Notes: generated by a model not told the origin, from the letters alone. 64,000 nucleotides of DNA from Erythrobacter ramosus (GCF_009828055.1 NZ_WTYB01000001.1:883183-947182); one strand, 5' to 3'. Positions 46,072 through 55,779 are shown, counted from the first letter of the stretch. A program made the numbers and translations.

Positions 46072-47256
46072 ATGCAGCTGCAACGTGGGGAAAAACGCTC
46101 CCTCGCCGATCTCGGAGTTGGCTCGCAATGCGAGGTCAAGGTCGAGTTCGGGATGGACGGGATCGATATTGCCGCCTTCGGGCTCGAGCCGGGACAGAAG
46201 ATCGGCGATGACCGCTATGTCGTGCTGTTCTCCAACCCTGCCACCCCCGGCGGCGAAGTGCGGATGACCAGCAGCGGCAACGCAGCCAGCTTTGCGCTCG
46301 ATCTCGACCGGCTGCCCGCGAGCATCGACCGGATCGTGTTCACCGCCACCCATGATAGCCGCGCGGTGGGCGAATCCCGTCCGCTGATGGTGAGCATTGA
46401 TGGCGGAAAGGCGAGCTTCGATGCCGCCGCCGCGCTCACCAACGAAAAGGCGGTGATGCTGGCAGAGATTTACCGCCATTCCTCCGGCTGGAAGCTGGGC
46501 ACGATTGCGGCCGGGTTTGCTGGCGGGTTGGGCGCGCTGATCGGGCATTTCGGCGGCGAAGTGGACGAGCCTGCACCTGCGCCGGCGCCTCCGCCGCCGC
46601 CTCCGGCACCGCCTCCACCGCCACCCCCGCCGCCTCCGCCCGCAGCGCCGGTCAGCCTGAAGAAGATCAGCCTCGACAAGGGCAATTCCACAGTCAGCCT
46701 GAAGAAGCAGGGCACCAGCTTCGGCGAGATCGTGCTCAACCTGAACTGGACCGCGCGGACCCAGAAGAAGGGCTTCTTCGGGGGATCGCAGCAGCTTGAT
46801 CTTGATCTGGGCGTGATCTTCGAACTGGCCGATGGCATGGGCGCAGGCTGTATCCAGGCGCTGGGCCGCAGCTTTGGCGCCTATAACCAGCCGCCCTTCA
46901 TCGAGCTGTCGGGCGACGACCGCACCGGCGCTGTTGCCGCTGGCGAGACGATCCGCGTTAACGGCCAGTATTTCGACTATATCCGCCGCATCGGCGTGTT
47001 CGCGCTGATCTATGAGGGTGCGCCCAACTGGGCCGAGACCGATGGGGTCGTCCGGCTCAACATTCCGGGCCAGCCTGAAATCGAGGTGCGGATGGACGAA
47101 ACCGGCAGCCGTGAACGGCTCTGCGGGATCGCCACGATCGACAATGTCGGCGGCGAGCTCAAGATGAGCCGGTTGATGCGCTTCTATTCCAGCCAGAAAC
47201 CCTTTGCCGAGGATATCGGCGTCTATCTTCAGTGGACGCGCGGCAGTAAGGACTGA
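46072..47256 (+). CDS. terA: TerD-like domain fused to TerA-like domain
   Basis: A 394-residue two-domain protein. Residues about 1-165 are a diverged TerD-like domain (VKVEFGMDGIDIAAFGLEPG, AVMLAEIYRHSSGWKLGTIA). A proline-rich linker (about 25 prolines and alanines) follows, and residues about 195-394 match TerA (LDLDLGVIFELADG, GRSFGAYNQPPFIELSGDDR, RRIGVFALIYEGAPNWAETD, GIATIDNVGGELKMSR). The ATG at 46072 has GGAG nine bases ahead. The linker probably lets the two halves move freely. TerA proteins are conserved in ter operons, but the activity is unknown. Confidence 0.88.
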   Translation: MQLQRGEKRSLADLGVGSQCEVKVEFGMDGIDIAAFGLEPGQKIGDDRYVVLFSNPATPGGEVRMTSSGNAASFALDLDRLPASIDRIVFTATHDSRAVGESRPLMVSIDGGKASFDAAAALTNEKAVMLAEIYRHSSGWKLGTIAAGFAGGLGALIGHFGGEVDEPAPAPAPPPPPPAPPPPPPPPPPPAAPVSLKKISLDKGNSTVSLKKQGTSFGEIVLNLNWTARTQKKGFFGGSQQLDLDLGVIFELADGMGAGCIQALGRSFGAYNQPPFIELSGDDRTGAVAAGETIRVNGQYFDYIRRIGVFALIYEGAPNWAETDGVVRLNIPGQPEIEVRMDETGSRERLCGIATIDNVGGELKMSRLMRFYSSQKPFAEDIGVYLQWTRGSKD

Positions 47257-47300
47257 GCAACAAGACTGCCGTATCACACGGCCAGAAGGATGATTTTTCG

Positions 47301-48353
47301 ATGTTGAAACACTTCGGCGGTTCGCTGCTGTTTACGGCCTTCGGCCTTGCACTGGGCGGCTGGTACGGCTGGGGGCTGACCGGCACCATTGATGGCATGC
47401 TGGGGATCGTGTGGATTTGCGCGGTGCTTGCGGTGCTGGAAGTGTCGCTGTCGTTCGATAACGCCGCGGTGAACGCCTCGGTTCTGAAGGACATGGACCC
47501 GGTCTGGCAGCAGCGCTTCCTGACCTGGGGGATCGCGATTGCGGTGTTCGGGATGCGGATCGTGTTCCCGTTGGTGATCGTGATGGTTGCAGCCTCACTC
47601 GGCCCGATTGAGGCGATGAAGCTCGCTCTGAATGAACCGACCGAATATCAGCGCATCGTCAGCGAAGCGCATATTGGCCTGATGGGCTTTGGCGGCGCGT
47701 TCCTCGGGATGGTGGGCCTCAAGTACTTCTTCGATTCCGACAAGGAAGTGAACTGGATCGACGCGATTGAACGCCCGCTGGCGAAGGTCGCCGATATTGA
47801 GGCGATTGCTATCGGGCTGGTGCTCGCTGGCACCTGGGCGACGTCGACCATGCTCGCCGATGCCGACGCGCTGACCTTCATCATCGCCGCAATTGCCGGT
47901 CTGCTGACCTATCTCGGCGTGGAGATCATCAACCACCTGCTCGAACCGCCCACGCCGACCACCGGCGATGTCGCCAAGGCGGGCTTCGGCGCGTTCCTCT
48001 ATCTCGAAGTGCTGGATGCCAGCTTCTCGTTCGACGGGGTGATCGGGGCCTTCGCGCTCACCAACAATCTCATCATCATTGCCATCGGTCTGGGGATCGG
48101 CGCGATGTTCGTGCGGTCGATGACGATCTTCCTCGTGCGCAAGGGCACGATGTCGGAATATCGCTATCTCGAACACGGCGCCTTCTATGCGATCATGGCG
48201 CTGGCGGTGATCATGTACATCAACACCTTTGCGCACATCCCCGAAGTCATCACCGGCCTGATCGGCGCGGTGTTGATCGGCCTCGCGTTCTGGTCGTCGG
48301 TGCGCTGGAACAAGGCCAACCCTGACGGGGAGCCTGAAGACGCGTTGGCCTGA
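47301..48353 (+). CDS. DUF475 membrane protein (TerC superfamily)
   Basis: A 350-residue polytopic membrane protein with about nine hydrophobic segments. The conserved acidic intramembrane motifs LEVSLSFDNAAVNASVLKDM and LEVLDASFSFDGVIGAFAL fit DUF475, a TerC-superfamily relative in which such Asp-containing motifs sit in the membrane; the superfamily is proposed to move metal ions such as manganese. The ATG has AGAAGGA about 11 bases ahead. It takes the position of TerC in the island. Confidence 0.87.
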   Translation: MLKHFGGSLLFTAFGLALGGWYGWGLTGTIDGMLGIVWICAVLAVLEVSLSFDNAAVNASVLKDMDPVWQQRFLTWGIAIAVFGMRIVFPLVIVMVAASLGPIEAMKLALNEPTEYQRIVSEAHIGLMGFGGAFLGMVGLKYFFDSDKEVNWIDAIERPLAKVADIEAIAIGLVLAGTWATSTMLADADALTFIIAAIAGLLTYLGVEIINHLLEPPTPTTGDVAKAGFGAFLYLEVLDASFSFDGVIGAFALTNNLIIIAIGLGIGAMFVRSMTIFLVRKGTMSEYRYLEHGAFYAIMALAVIMYINTFAHIPEVITGLIGAVLIGLAFWSSVRWNKANPDGEPEDALA

Positions 48354-48431
48354 TCGGCGGCGCAACATTCATCTTGGGTTGCGGCCGGGGCAGTCCCGGT
48401 CGCTGCCAGACTTGGGAAAGGAAGACGGATT

Positions 48432-49010
48432 ATGGCTATCTCACTGTCAAAGGGTGGCAATGTCAGCCTGTCGAAGGAAGCCCCCGGGCTTGACCGCATC
48501 ATGGTTGGCCTCGGCTGGGACGTGCGTGCGACCGACGGTAAGGATTTCGACCTCGATGCGTCGGCGTTCCTGTGCGCGGCGGGCGGCAAGGTCCGCAACG
48601 ACACCGATTTCTGCTTCTACAACAACAAGAACGTCGCCGGCGGCGCGGTCATCCATCAGGGCGACAACCGCACCGGCGAAGGTGACGGCGATGACGAGCA
48701 GATCGAGATCACCCTTTCGAAGATGCCCGCCGATGTCGATAAGGTCGCTGTGGTGGTGACGATCTACAATGGCGACGAGAACGGCCAGACCTTCGGCCAG
48801 GTCTCCAACGCCTTCATCCGTCTGGTCGACGCCAACAACAACAACGAAGTCGTGCGCTATGACCTGTCGGAAGACGCTTCGGTCGAAACCGCGATGATCC
48901 TCGGCGAAGTCTATCGCCACGGGGCGGAATGGAAGTTCCGCGCGGTTGGTCAAGGCTTCAAGGGCGGGCTCGGCCCGCTCGCGGCGCATTTCGGCGTCAA
49001 TGTCGGCTAA
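48432..49010 (+). CDS. terD: TerD family calcium-binding stress protein
   Basis: A 192-residue canonical Ter[45 protein letters not shown] and, at the end, [20 protein letters not shown]. The [12 protein letters not shown] acidic loop holds the calcium site of the family. AAAGGAAG lies nine bases before the ATG. It is about 60% identical by eye to the following gene product, a tandem duplication. Confidence 0.93.
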   Translation: MAISLSKGGNVSLSKEAPGLDRIMVGLGWDVRATDGKDFDLDASAFLCAAGGKVRNDTDFCFYNNKNVAGGAVIHQGDNRTGEGDGDDEQIEITLSKMPADVDKVAVVVTIYNGDENGQTFGQVSNAFIRLVDANNNNEVVRYDLSEDASVETAMILGEVYRHGAEWKFRAVGQGFKGGLGPLAAHFGVNVG

Positions 49011-49077
49011 AGGCTTGGGTGCGCGGTCGGGGCAGGTGCCCGGGCCGCGCGCCACTTAACACAGGGAAGCACAGAAT

Positions 49078-49659
49078 ATGGCGGTTTCGCTCAGCAAGGG
49101 CGGCAATGTCTCTCTGTCGAAGGAAGCTCCGGGGCTGAATGCGGTCGTGGTCGGGCTCGGCTGGGACGTGCGGCGCACCGATGGCGCGGCGTTCGATCTC
49201 GATGCCTCGGCCTTCGTGATCGGCGCCAATGACAAGGTGCTCTCGGACGCGCATTTCATCTTCTACAACAACAAGACCTCGCCCGATGGCGCGGTGGTCT
49301 ACAGCGGCGACAACCGCACCGGCGACGGCGATGGCGATGACGAGACGATCCGCATCGACTTCAGCAAGCTCTCGCCCGATGCCAAAAAGGTCGTGATCGC
49401 GGTCACCATCCATGATGGCGAAATCAACGGGCAGAACTTCGGCTCGGTGCAGAACGCCTTTGCGCGCGTGACCAACGTGGCCGATGGCAAGGAGCTCGCC
49501 CGCTACGACCTGTCCGAAGATGCTTCGATGAACGTCGCGATGATCTTCGTCGAACTTTATCGCGGCAATGCAGGCGACATCAAGGTCAAGGCGATCGGCG
49601 AAGGCTGGCGCAGCGGGCTTGCGGGTCTGGCAGGCGCGATGGGTGTCAACATCGGCTGA
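49078..49659 (+). CDS. terE: TerD/TerE family protein
   Basis: A 193-residue close copy of the preceding TerD with [48 protein letters not shown] and [14 protein letters not shown]. It keeps all of the acidic calcium-loop residues. AGGGAAG lies ahead of the ATG. In enterobacteria, TerD and TerE are similarly paired; the terE name here rests on position and similarity only. Confidence 0.85.
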   Translation: MAVSLSKGGNVSLSKEAPGLNAVVVGLGWDVRRTDGAAFDLDASAFVIGANDKVLSDAHFIFYNNKTSPDGAVVYSGDNRTGDGDGDDETIRIDFSKLSPDAKKVVIAVTIHDGEINGQNFGSVQNAFARVTNVADGKELARYDLSEDASMNVAMIFVELYRGNAGDIKVKAIGEGWRSGLAGLAGAMGVNIG

Positions 49660-49678
49660 GCCGGGACGGGACGCGGCC

Positions 49679-50848
49679 ATGCAACCTGCCCAGCCCGGTC
49701 AGCGCGTGTCTGTCAGCGCCAAGGCTGACTGCCGCATCCGTCTGCAAGGGCCGGAAGGCCAGCGCATCGCTATTGCGGCGATCGGGACAGGTGGGGGCCA
49801 GAGCGGGCGCGTGCTCGCCTTTGAACGGATTGATCCGCAGCACTGGCATATGGACGGCATGGCCGAGTTGGAAGGCGACTTTGAAATCGTCGCCTATGTC
49901 ATGGATGATCGCCACGGCGGCTTTGCCAACGCTGCCTATCCGATCCACATGGAGGTGGACGGCACCACCCACGTGATGCCCCCACCGACCGAACAACTCG
50001 CCGCCGTGATCCTCGCCGAGGTCTATACCCGCAATGGCGAGCGGCGGATGAAGCTGTCGAACGAGGGCTTCACCTTCGGGATCGACGCCTATGTGAGGGC
50101 GCGCAATCTCGGCTCGGTGACGGTGCCGTTCCGCAATGTGCCGGATGTGCCACCGCCCGGAAATCATGGAGGCAATGGGCCCATCCCGCATCCTGATGGG
50201 CGCGGGCATAACCGCCCCAAGCCGGTGCCGGGCCAGCTGATCGGTTCGGGCAGCGGCGTGCTGATCGCGCCCGATCTGATCGTCACCAATGCCCATGTGG
50301 TCGAGGACGGCCAGCGTTTCGAGGTCGGCCCCGCGCGCGATTCCGGCGTCGTGCTGGCGGTCGATGCCCAGCACGATCTGGCGCTGCTGCGCTGCCAGAC
50401 TGCGGGCGCGCCGCTGCCGCTCCGGATCGGATCGCCGCTGTTTCTGGGTGAGGATATCATGGCCGCGGGCTTCCCGCTGATCGACGTGCTGGGGGCCGAT
50501 CTCAAGGTCACCACCGGCAATGTCTCGGGCCTCACGGGCGGGGGCGGGGACATCTCGCGCTTCCAGTTCAGCGCGCCAATTGGCTCGGGCTCGTCGGGCG
50601 GGGCGATCATCGACGAGTTCGGTAATCTGGTCGGCATCACTTCGGCGAGCCTCGCGCATGACAATATGCGCAACCGTGGGTCGATCTCCGAGAACGTCAA
50701 TTTCGGCATCCGCGCTGCGATGGTGTTCGAGATGGTAGCGGCGGCGGGGGCAGACCTGCCGCCGATCGCGATCTCGACCGATAACGTGCGCCGCAATGTC
50801 GTGGGGCGGGCGCGCAGTGCGGTGGTCAGCATCATCATCCATGCCTGA
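49679..50848 (+). CDS. TerD-like domain/trypsin-type serine protease fusion
   Basis: A 389-residue protein with two parts. Residues about 1-165 read like a diverged TerD domain (VIAYV-like strand FEIVAYVMDDRHGGFANAAY, then AAVILAEVYTRNGERRMKLS), without the acidic calcium loop. A glycine-proline linker follows, and residues about 185-380 are a trypsin-fold protease with the triad in TNAHVV (His), DAQHDLALLR (Asp) and IGSGSSGGAIID (Ser). No signal peptide is present, so it acts in the cytoplasm. It begins 17 bases after the terE stop and overlaps the next gene by eight bases, linking sensors and biosynthetic block. Confidence 0.85.
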   Translation: MQPAQPGQRVSVSAKADCRIRLQGPEGQRIAIAAIGTGGGQSGRVLAFERIDPQHWHMDGMAELEGDFEIVAYVMDDRHGGFANAAYPIHMEVDGTTHVMPPPTEQLAAVILAEVYTRNGERRMKLSNEGFTFGIDAYVRARNLGSVTVPFRNVPDVPPPGNHGGNGPIPHPDGRGHNRPKPVPGQLIGSGSGVLIAPDLIVTNAHVVEDGQRFEVGPARDSGVVLAVDAQHDLALLRCQTAGAPLPLRIGSPLFLGEDIMAAGFPLIDVLGADLKVTTGNVSGLTGGGGDISRFQFSAPIGSGSSGGAIIDEFGNLVGITSASLAHDNMRNRGSISENVNFGIRAAMVFEMVAAAGADLPPIAISTDNVRRNVVGRARSAVVSIIIHA

Positions 50849-51983
50849 TCCGGTGCAGGATTGCGTGACGGTCGACCTGCCGACCGGACGGCTGGTGCTG
50901 CGCGGGGTTGCGCCCGAGCGTGTCGCCGAGCTGTGCGATTTTGCCGCCAGGGCCAATCCCAAGCGTGGGTTCCTGATCGTCTCGCGGGTGTTGGGCCGCC
51001 ACCTCCCCACGCCGCCGCAAGCATTGCGCGCGACCGCTGACGCACTCGCCGCGCAAATCCCCGGCGACCTGCCGGGGCCGGTGCTGTTCTGCGGCATGGC
51101 GGAGACCGCGACGGGCCTTGCGCAAAGCGTGTGGGCAGCATGGCGCGCGCGGCACCCGGATGCTGCCAGCGCCTATATCCAGAGCAGCCGCCAGATCGCG
51201 GCGGGCGCGCGCATCCTCACCCGGTTCGAGGAAGGCCACAGCCACGCCGCCTCGCACATGGTGCAGGTGAGCGCGGAGATCGAACCCATACTCGCCGCCG
51301 CGCGCAGCCTCGTGATCGTCGATGATGAAAGCAGCACCGGCAGCACCTTTGTCGAAGCGGCTGAGGCGCTGGTAGCCGCCTTGCCGCAGATCGCGGCGGT
51401 GCATTGCGCCAGCCTGACCGATTGGAGCGCGGGTGGGTTCCTGTTGCGGATGCCGCGTCCCGCTGCGGCCCATTCCTTGATCGCCGGGACGCTCGAATGG
51501 ACGCCGGGGGCAGGGCAAGCTGCCGCCACACTCGCGCCCGCCGCCAACCGCCACGGCACGGCGACTGCCACCGGAATGCGCAGCCGTACCGGCCTGCTCG
51601 CGCCCGAGGCCGCCGACCGCGCCCCCCTCACCGCCACGCCGGGTGAACGGGTGCTGGTGCTGGGCGATGGCGAGCACGCCTATGAATCGCTGCGCATCGC
51701 CGAAGACCTCGCCGCGCTGGGGGCTATCACCGCCGTCCAGTCGATCACCCGCACGCCCGCGCTGATCGGCCACGCAATGCAAAGCGTCACCACGCTCACG
51801 GACGCCTATGGCTCGGGCGCGATGTGCCATGTCTATAACCTCCTCGCGCACCGGCCCGACCGGATCGTCATCGCTGCGGAGATTGCGGGGGCGCAAGCCG
51901 ACGAGTTGGCGCGCTGGGTCGCTGAAGCGGGTAGCACGGCGATGGTGGAACTGGCGCTATGCCGCTACGGGGCGCAGGCATGA
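50841..51983 (+). CDS. Phosphoribosyltransferase-TRSP domain protein of the Ter biosynthetic block
   Basis: A 380-residue protein with an N-terminal phosphoribosyltransferase domain, whose PRPP loop VIVDDESSTGSTFVEA is near residue 160, and a C-terminal part resembling the TRSP domain (VLVLGDGEHAYESLRIAEDL, SVTTLTDAYGSGAMCHVYNL). In published comparative work on Ter systems such proteins are predicted to join a base-like moiety to PRPP, starting a nucleoside-like compound. The ATG lies within the protease gene and its own stop overlaps the HAD gene by ATGA. Confidence 0.85.
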   Translation: MPDPVQDCVTVDLPTGRLVLRGVAPERVAELCDFAARANPKRGFLIVSRVLGRHLPTPPQALRATADALAAQIPGDLPGPVLFCGMAETATGLAQSVWAAWRARHPDAASAYIQSSRQIAAGARILTRFEEGHSHAASHMVQVSAEIEPILAAARSLVIVDDESSTGSTFVEAAEALVAALPQIAAVHCASLTDWSAGGFLLRMPRPAAAHSLIAGTLEWTPGAGQAAATLAPAANRHGTATATGMRSRTGLLAPEAADRAPLTATPGERVLVLGDGEHAYESLRIAEDLAALGAITAVQSITRTPALIGHAMQSVTTLTDAYGSGAMCHVYNLLAHRPDRIVIAAEIAGAQADELARWVAEAGSTAMVELALCRYGAQA

Positions 51984-52729
51984 CCATCCGCCCGCTCATT
52001 CTGGCCGACCTTGACGACAGCCTGTTCCAGACGCGGCCCAAGTGCGGCGATTGGCCGGATGATACGCTGCGGCTGATGAGCCGCCTCGTCGATGGCAGCC
52101 CCAGCGGCTATGCCACTCCGCCGCAGCAGGGGCTGATGGCGTGGCTGGCGCATGGCGAGGTGGTGCCCGTCACCGCGCGCAGCCGCGAGGTGCTGTCGCG
52201 GGTCGATATCGCGCAGGCCCCGGCGATCTGCGCCAATGGCGGCTGCATCCTGATGGCGGACGGCACACCCGATCCAGTCTGGCACCGCCACCTTGAGGCT
52301 CAGGCGCAGGCCGGGATCACACCCGGCGCGCTCTATCCCGAACTCATCGCCGGTCTGGACGGCGAGGCGTTCCGGCACTGGATCGTCAGCGAGGACGGGC
52401 TCGATCTCTACTGTGTCATCAAGAGCAACCACGGCGATGTCCCCGCGCTCACCGCCGTGGCCGAGGCGCTCAAGCCGCGTCTTCCCCAAGGCTGGCGCAT
52501 CCACGCCAATGGCAACAACCTCGCCTTCCTGCCCCCGTGGCTGAGCAAGCGGGCAGCGGTGCGGTATATGCTGGAACAGGTCCGCTGCGTCACGCCCGAA
52601 CGCCCGGTGATCGGCATCGGCGATAGCTGGTCGGATGCGGGCTTCCTTGACCTCACCGACATGGCGATGATCCCGACCCAGGCGCAGCTGTGGCAGCACA
52701 TCGCGCGCGGGCATGAGTGGATCGATTGA
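51980..52729 (+). CDS. HAD-superfamily hydrolase of the Ter block
   Basis: A 249-residue haloacid-dehalogenase-type phosphatase. Motif I is LADLDDSLFQT near residues 10-20, the lysine motif and motif IV GIGDSWSDAGFLDLTDMAM near 213. A cap domain lies between. It would remove a phosphate from an intermediate of the predicted metabolite. The start overlaps the preceding stop by ATGA, and the next gene begins ten bases after its stop, so the block is translated together. Confidence 0.85.
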   Translation: MTIRPLILADLDDSLFQTRPKCGDWPDDTLRLMSRLVDGSPSGYATPPQQGLMAWLAHGEVVPVTARSREVLSRVDIAQAPAICANGGCILMADGTPDPVWHRHLEAQAQAGITPGALYPELIAGLDGEAFRHWIVSEDGLDLYCVIKSNHGDVPALTAVAEALKPRLPQGWRIHANGNNLAFLPPWLSKRAAVRYMLEQVRCVTPERPVIGIGDSWSDAGFLDLTDMAMIPTQAQLWQHIARGHEWID

Positions 52730-52739
52730 GGGTTTGGCC

Positions 52740-53813
52740 ATGACCCTGTTCCACGGCTCCTACGCCCCCGAGGACGTGACCTTCCTGCTGAAGCCCGCAG
52801 CCATCGGCCTCACAGGCGTGCGCGCCAAGGAGGCGCTGATCCAGTCGGGGGCGCGGCATTATTCGGAAATGCTGTCGGAGGAGCGGCTGCCGGATCAGCG
52901 CTATCTCGATCTCTACCACGCCGCGCTGGCGAGGAATGGTGGGCGGCTCAGGGGCGACGTCGCGGCGCTGGCCGACGCGATTGCCGCGCGGCCTGAGACT
53001 GCTCAAAGCAGCACGATCATCTCGCTCGCCCGGGCAGGCACGCCCATCGGCGTGCTGCTGCGGCGCGCCTTGCTGCGGCGCGGGGTGGAGGCGGTGCATT
53101 ACTCGGTCAGCATCATCAGGGGGCGCGGGATCGACCGCGTGGCACTCGCCCACATCGCCGCCGCACGCGGGACAGCGGACGCGGTGTTCGTTGACGGTTG
53201 GACCGGCAAGGGTGCGATCACCGGGGAGCTGGAAGCGAGCCTCGGCGACGGCAGCACCGGCTTTGCCCCCTTCCTCGCGGTGGTGGCTGACCCGGCGGGT
53301 TGCGCTTCATTGGCGGCGACGGCGGAAGACTATCTCATCCCCTCGGGCATCCTCGGCGGGATCGTGTCCGGGCTGGTCAGCCGCTCGGTGCTGAGCGACG
53401 CGCTGGTGGGCGAGGGCGACTTCCACGCCTGCCGCCACCTTACGGAATTCGCCGCAGCCGACCAATCGCGCGCCTTCATCGCCGCCGTCGAGGCCGCTGC
53501 ACCTTCGGCCCAACCCCACCCCGGTTGGACCGCCGCAGGGGCCCGCCAGAGCCGCCTTGCCTGCGAGACGCTGATCGCCAGCCTGATGGACGAATTCGCC
53601 GTGACGGACCGCAACCGCATCAAGCCCGGCATCGCCGAAGCCACCCGCGCTGTCCTGCGCCGCGTGCCCAAGGCCGTACTCGTGCGCGACAAGGATGACG
53701 CGGAAGTTGCGCATTTGCTTCATCTTGCCACACAAACCGGGGTAAGTGTGCATCAACGGGAACTAGGCAACTATCGCGCCGTAACTGTGATTGCGAAAGC
53801 AGGAGACGTGTGA
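52740..53813 (+). CDS. StiP/PRTase-PELOTA protein of the Ter block
   Basis: A 357-residue protein annotated in databases as a cysteine protease StiP-family member; the N-terminal two-thirds look like a phosphoribosyltransferase (IISLARAGTPIGVLLRR and the PRPP-like VFVDGWTGKGAITGEL), and the last 50 residues resemble the PELOTA RNA-binding domain (AVLVRDKDDAEVAHLLHLAT, then QRELGNYRAVTVI). Whether it is a transferase or peptidase is not settled; I favour the transferase fold. Its stop overlaps the next start as TGATG. Confidence 0.8.
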   Translation: MTLFHGSYAPEDVTFLLKPAAIGLTGVRAKEALIQSGARHYSEMLSEERLPDQRYLDLYHAALARNGGRLRGDVAALADAIAARPETAQSSTIISLARAGTPIGVLLRRALLRRGVEAVHYSVSIIRGRGIDRVALAHIAAARGTADAVFVDGWTGKGAITGELEASLGDGSTGFAPFLAVVADPAGCASLAATAEDYLIPSGILGGIVSGLVSRSVLSDALVGEGDFHACRHLTEFAAADQSRAFIAAVEAAAPSAQPHPGWTAAGARQSRLACETLIASLMDEFAVTDRNRIKPGIAEATRAVLRRVPKAVLVRDKDDAEVAHLLHLATQTGVSVHQRELGNYRAVTVIAKAGDV

Positions 53814-54727
53814 TGACGAAAGCGGTCGAACTCGGCGCGACGCTCTATATCCCGGTGCAGCACCCGCGCCTTGCGGAGGTGCTGGCGGGCGACAATCCCG
53901 ATCTGCGTTCAGTGGTGATCTGCCTTGAGGATTCGCTGCACGAGGCCGAGGTGGGCGCGGCGCAGGATGTGTTCTGCGCGACGCTCCGGGCGCTGGAGGC
54001 CGCGCCCCCGGCGCTGATCGCCTATACCCGCCCGCGCAATCCCGAGATGCTGACCTGGATGCAGGCCCAGCCGGGGATTGAGCGGCTGGCCGGTTTCGTC
54101 CTGCCCAAGATCACAACCGCCAATCTGGCGGACTGGCTGGCGCGGCTGGAAAATCCTCAGCATGGGATCATGCCCACCATTGAAAGCGCCGAGGCGTTTG
54201 ACCGTGCGGCGCTGACCGCGATGGCCCGCGCGCTCGAACCGCTGGGTAGCCGCGTCCATGCGGTCAGGATCGGCGGGAACGACATCCTTAACCTGCTCGG
54301 CGTGCGCCGCTCGCGCACCCGCACCGCCTATGACGGCCCGCTCGGTTTGGCGATCGCCACCATGGCGAGCGTGTTCCTGCCCGAAGGCATGGCACTGTCC
54401 GCTCCGGTGTTTGAGCATTACGCGCAAAGCGATCTGCTGCGCGAAGAGGTCGCACGCGATCTGGAGCATGGCCTGCTGACCAAGACCGCGATCCATCCGG
54501 TGCAGGTCGGCATCATCCACGAAGCGCTGCGCCCCTCGGCGAGCGAAGCGGATGAAGCCCGCGCGATCCTCGCCCGAGAAGCGCGGGCGGTGTTCAGCCA
54601 CGGCGGCAGCATGTGCGAGCCGACCACCCACGCGCGCTGGGCCGCAGGCGTGCTTGACCGCGCCGAGGTCCATGGCTTGCGCGGTGCGGCCCCCGGCGTT
54701 TCCGAACAGCCGACGCGGGTCGCCTGA
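53813..54727 (+). CDS. HpcH/HpaI aldolase / CitE-like protein of the Ter block
   Basis: A 304-residue TIM-barrel lyase related to citrate lyase beta subunit. Typical segments are LRSVVICLEDSLHEAEVG (with the metal-binding Glu-Asp), GFVLPKITTANL, IMPTIESAEAFDR and KTAIHPVQVGIIHEAL. The family cleaves or joins carbon-carbon bonds with a metal and a CoA or pyruvate partner; in Ter islands a contribution to the metabolite is proposed. The ATG at 53813 overlaps the preceding stop. Confidence 0.85.
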   Translation: MTKAVELGATLYIPVQHPRLAEVLAGDNPDLRSVVICLEDSLHEAEVGAAQDVFCATLRALEAAPPALIAYTRPRNPEMLTWMQAQPGIERLAGFVLPKITTANLADWLARLENPQHGIMPTIESAEAFDRAALTAMARALEPLGSRVHAVRIGGNDILNLLGVRRSRTRTAYDGPLGLAIATMASVFLPEGMALSAPVFEHYAQSDLLREEVARDLEHGLLTKTAIHPVQVGIIHEALRPSASEADEARAILAREARAVFSHGGSMCEPTTHARWAAGVLDRAEVHGLRGAAPGVSEQPTRVA

Positions 54728-54734
54728 CGCTGTC

Positions 54735-55706
54735 GTGACCGCGATCACCAAACGGCGCCACGCCGAACTGGCCGGGCAGGCGATGAAATATGTCGCCGAA
54801 CTGCTGCTGATCGAGCCGCTGAGTCCGGCCTTCGATCACAAGCTCGAAGCAATTGAGGCGCTGGGCCGGGATGAAATCGCGCAGCTTTCCGCGCGCCACG
54901 CGGGCAGCCTCGCCCATGTCGCACCGCCGCCGACCGGGGGGATCGCCCGCGCGATTATGGGGCTGCGCAACCTTGCTGAAAGCCTCGAACCGCTGCGGCA
55001 GGGTAATTTGGCTGGCAATTTGGCCGGCGGGGCCAAGCGCTTCGGCCTGATCCCGGCCAAACCCGACCCCAAGGCCTATTTCCGCCGCTACCGCGAGGCG
55101 CAGGGCGAGATCGAGGCTGCGCTGGCTGCGCTGACCCGCGAGCGTGATGCGCTGATCCGCGCCAATGTCACCTTGGAGTCCGAGCAGGCCGGGCTGACGC
55201 CGCTGATCGCCACGCTCAGCGAGCACGCGCTATTCGCCGAGGAAATCGCGCTCACTCTCACCGCCCGCGCTGAGGCGCTCGCCGCGCGTGAGCCGATGAA
55301 GGCGCGGCGGCTGCAATCGGATGTGCTCCACACCGTCCAGACCCGGCTGCGCGACATTGCCGAGGCCCGCGCGCTTGCCATGCAGGCCGCCGCTCTGCGC
55401 GAGATCGTCAGCGCCACCAACACCCGGCTGATCGAAGGCATTGATCAGGCGACTGCCACTATGGTGCTGGTGCTGCGCACCGCCATTGAAGCGGCGCGGC
55501 TGATTGCGAGCCAAGAGCTGGTGCTTGACGGGATTGCCAGCCTGCGCCGCGCGGCGAGCAATCTGATCGCGGAGGATGATCCCGTCAGCACGGACGCCGG
55601 TGCCGAAGCCTTGCAGTCGGCCTTTGCCAAGCTCTACGATGCGCTCGACCGGCTCGACACTGAACGCGCGGGCAGCGCGGCGCGCTTGGCCGATCCGGCG
55701 CGTTAA
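54735..55706 (+). CDS. TelA-like toxic-anion resistance protein
   Basis: A 323-residue largely coiled-coil protein of the TelA type (KlaA/TelA, PF05816): helical bundle with RREAQGEIEAALAALTRERD-like segments, AREPMKARRLQSDVLHTVQT and LIEGIDQATATMVLVLRTAI. TelA proteins are linked to tellurite resistance and cell-shape protection in other bacteria. The GTG at 54735 is eight bases after the previous stop; an ATG at 54783 is the alternative. No ribosome site is strong for either. Confidence 0.8.
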   Translation: MTAITKRRHAELAGQAMKYVAELLLIEPLSPAFDHKLEAIEALGRDEIAQLSARHAGSLAHVAPPPTGGIARAIMGLRNLAESLEPLRQGNLAGNLAGGAKRFGLIPAKPDPKAYFRRYREAQGEIEAALAALTRERDALIRANVTLESEQAGLTPLIATLSEHALFAEEIALTLTARAEALAAREPMKARRLQSDVLHTVQTRLRDIAEARALAMQAAALREIVSATNTRLIEGIDQATATMVLVLRTAIEAARLIASQELVLDGIASLRRAASNLIAEDDPVSTDAGAEALQSAFAKLYDALDRLDTERAGSAARLADPAR

Positions 55707-55779
55707 GGTGGCGCTTGCCGGGGTGTGGTGTTAGGACGACACGCCGGATAAGCGCCGGTCAATGGAGACGTGACGGTTC

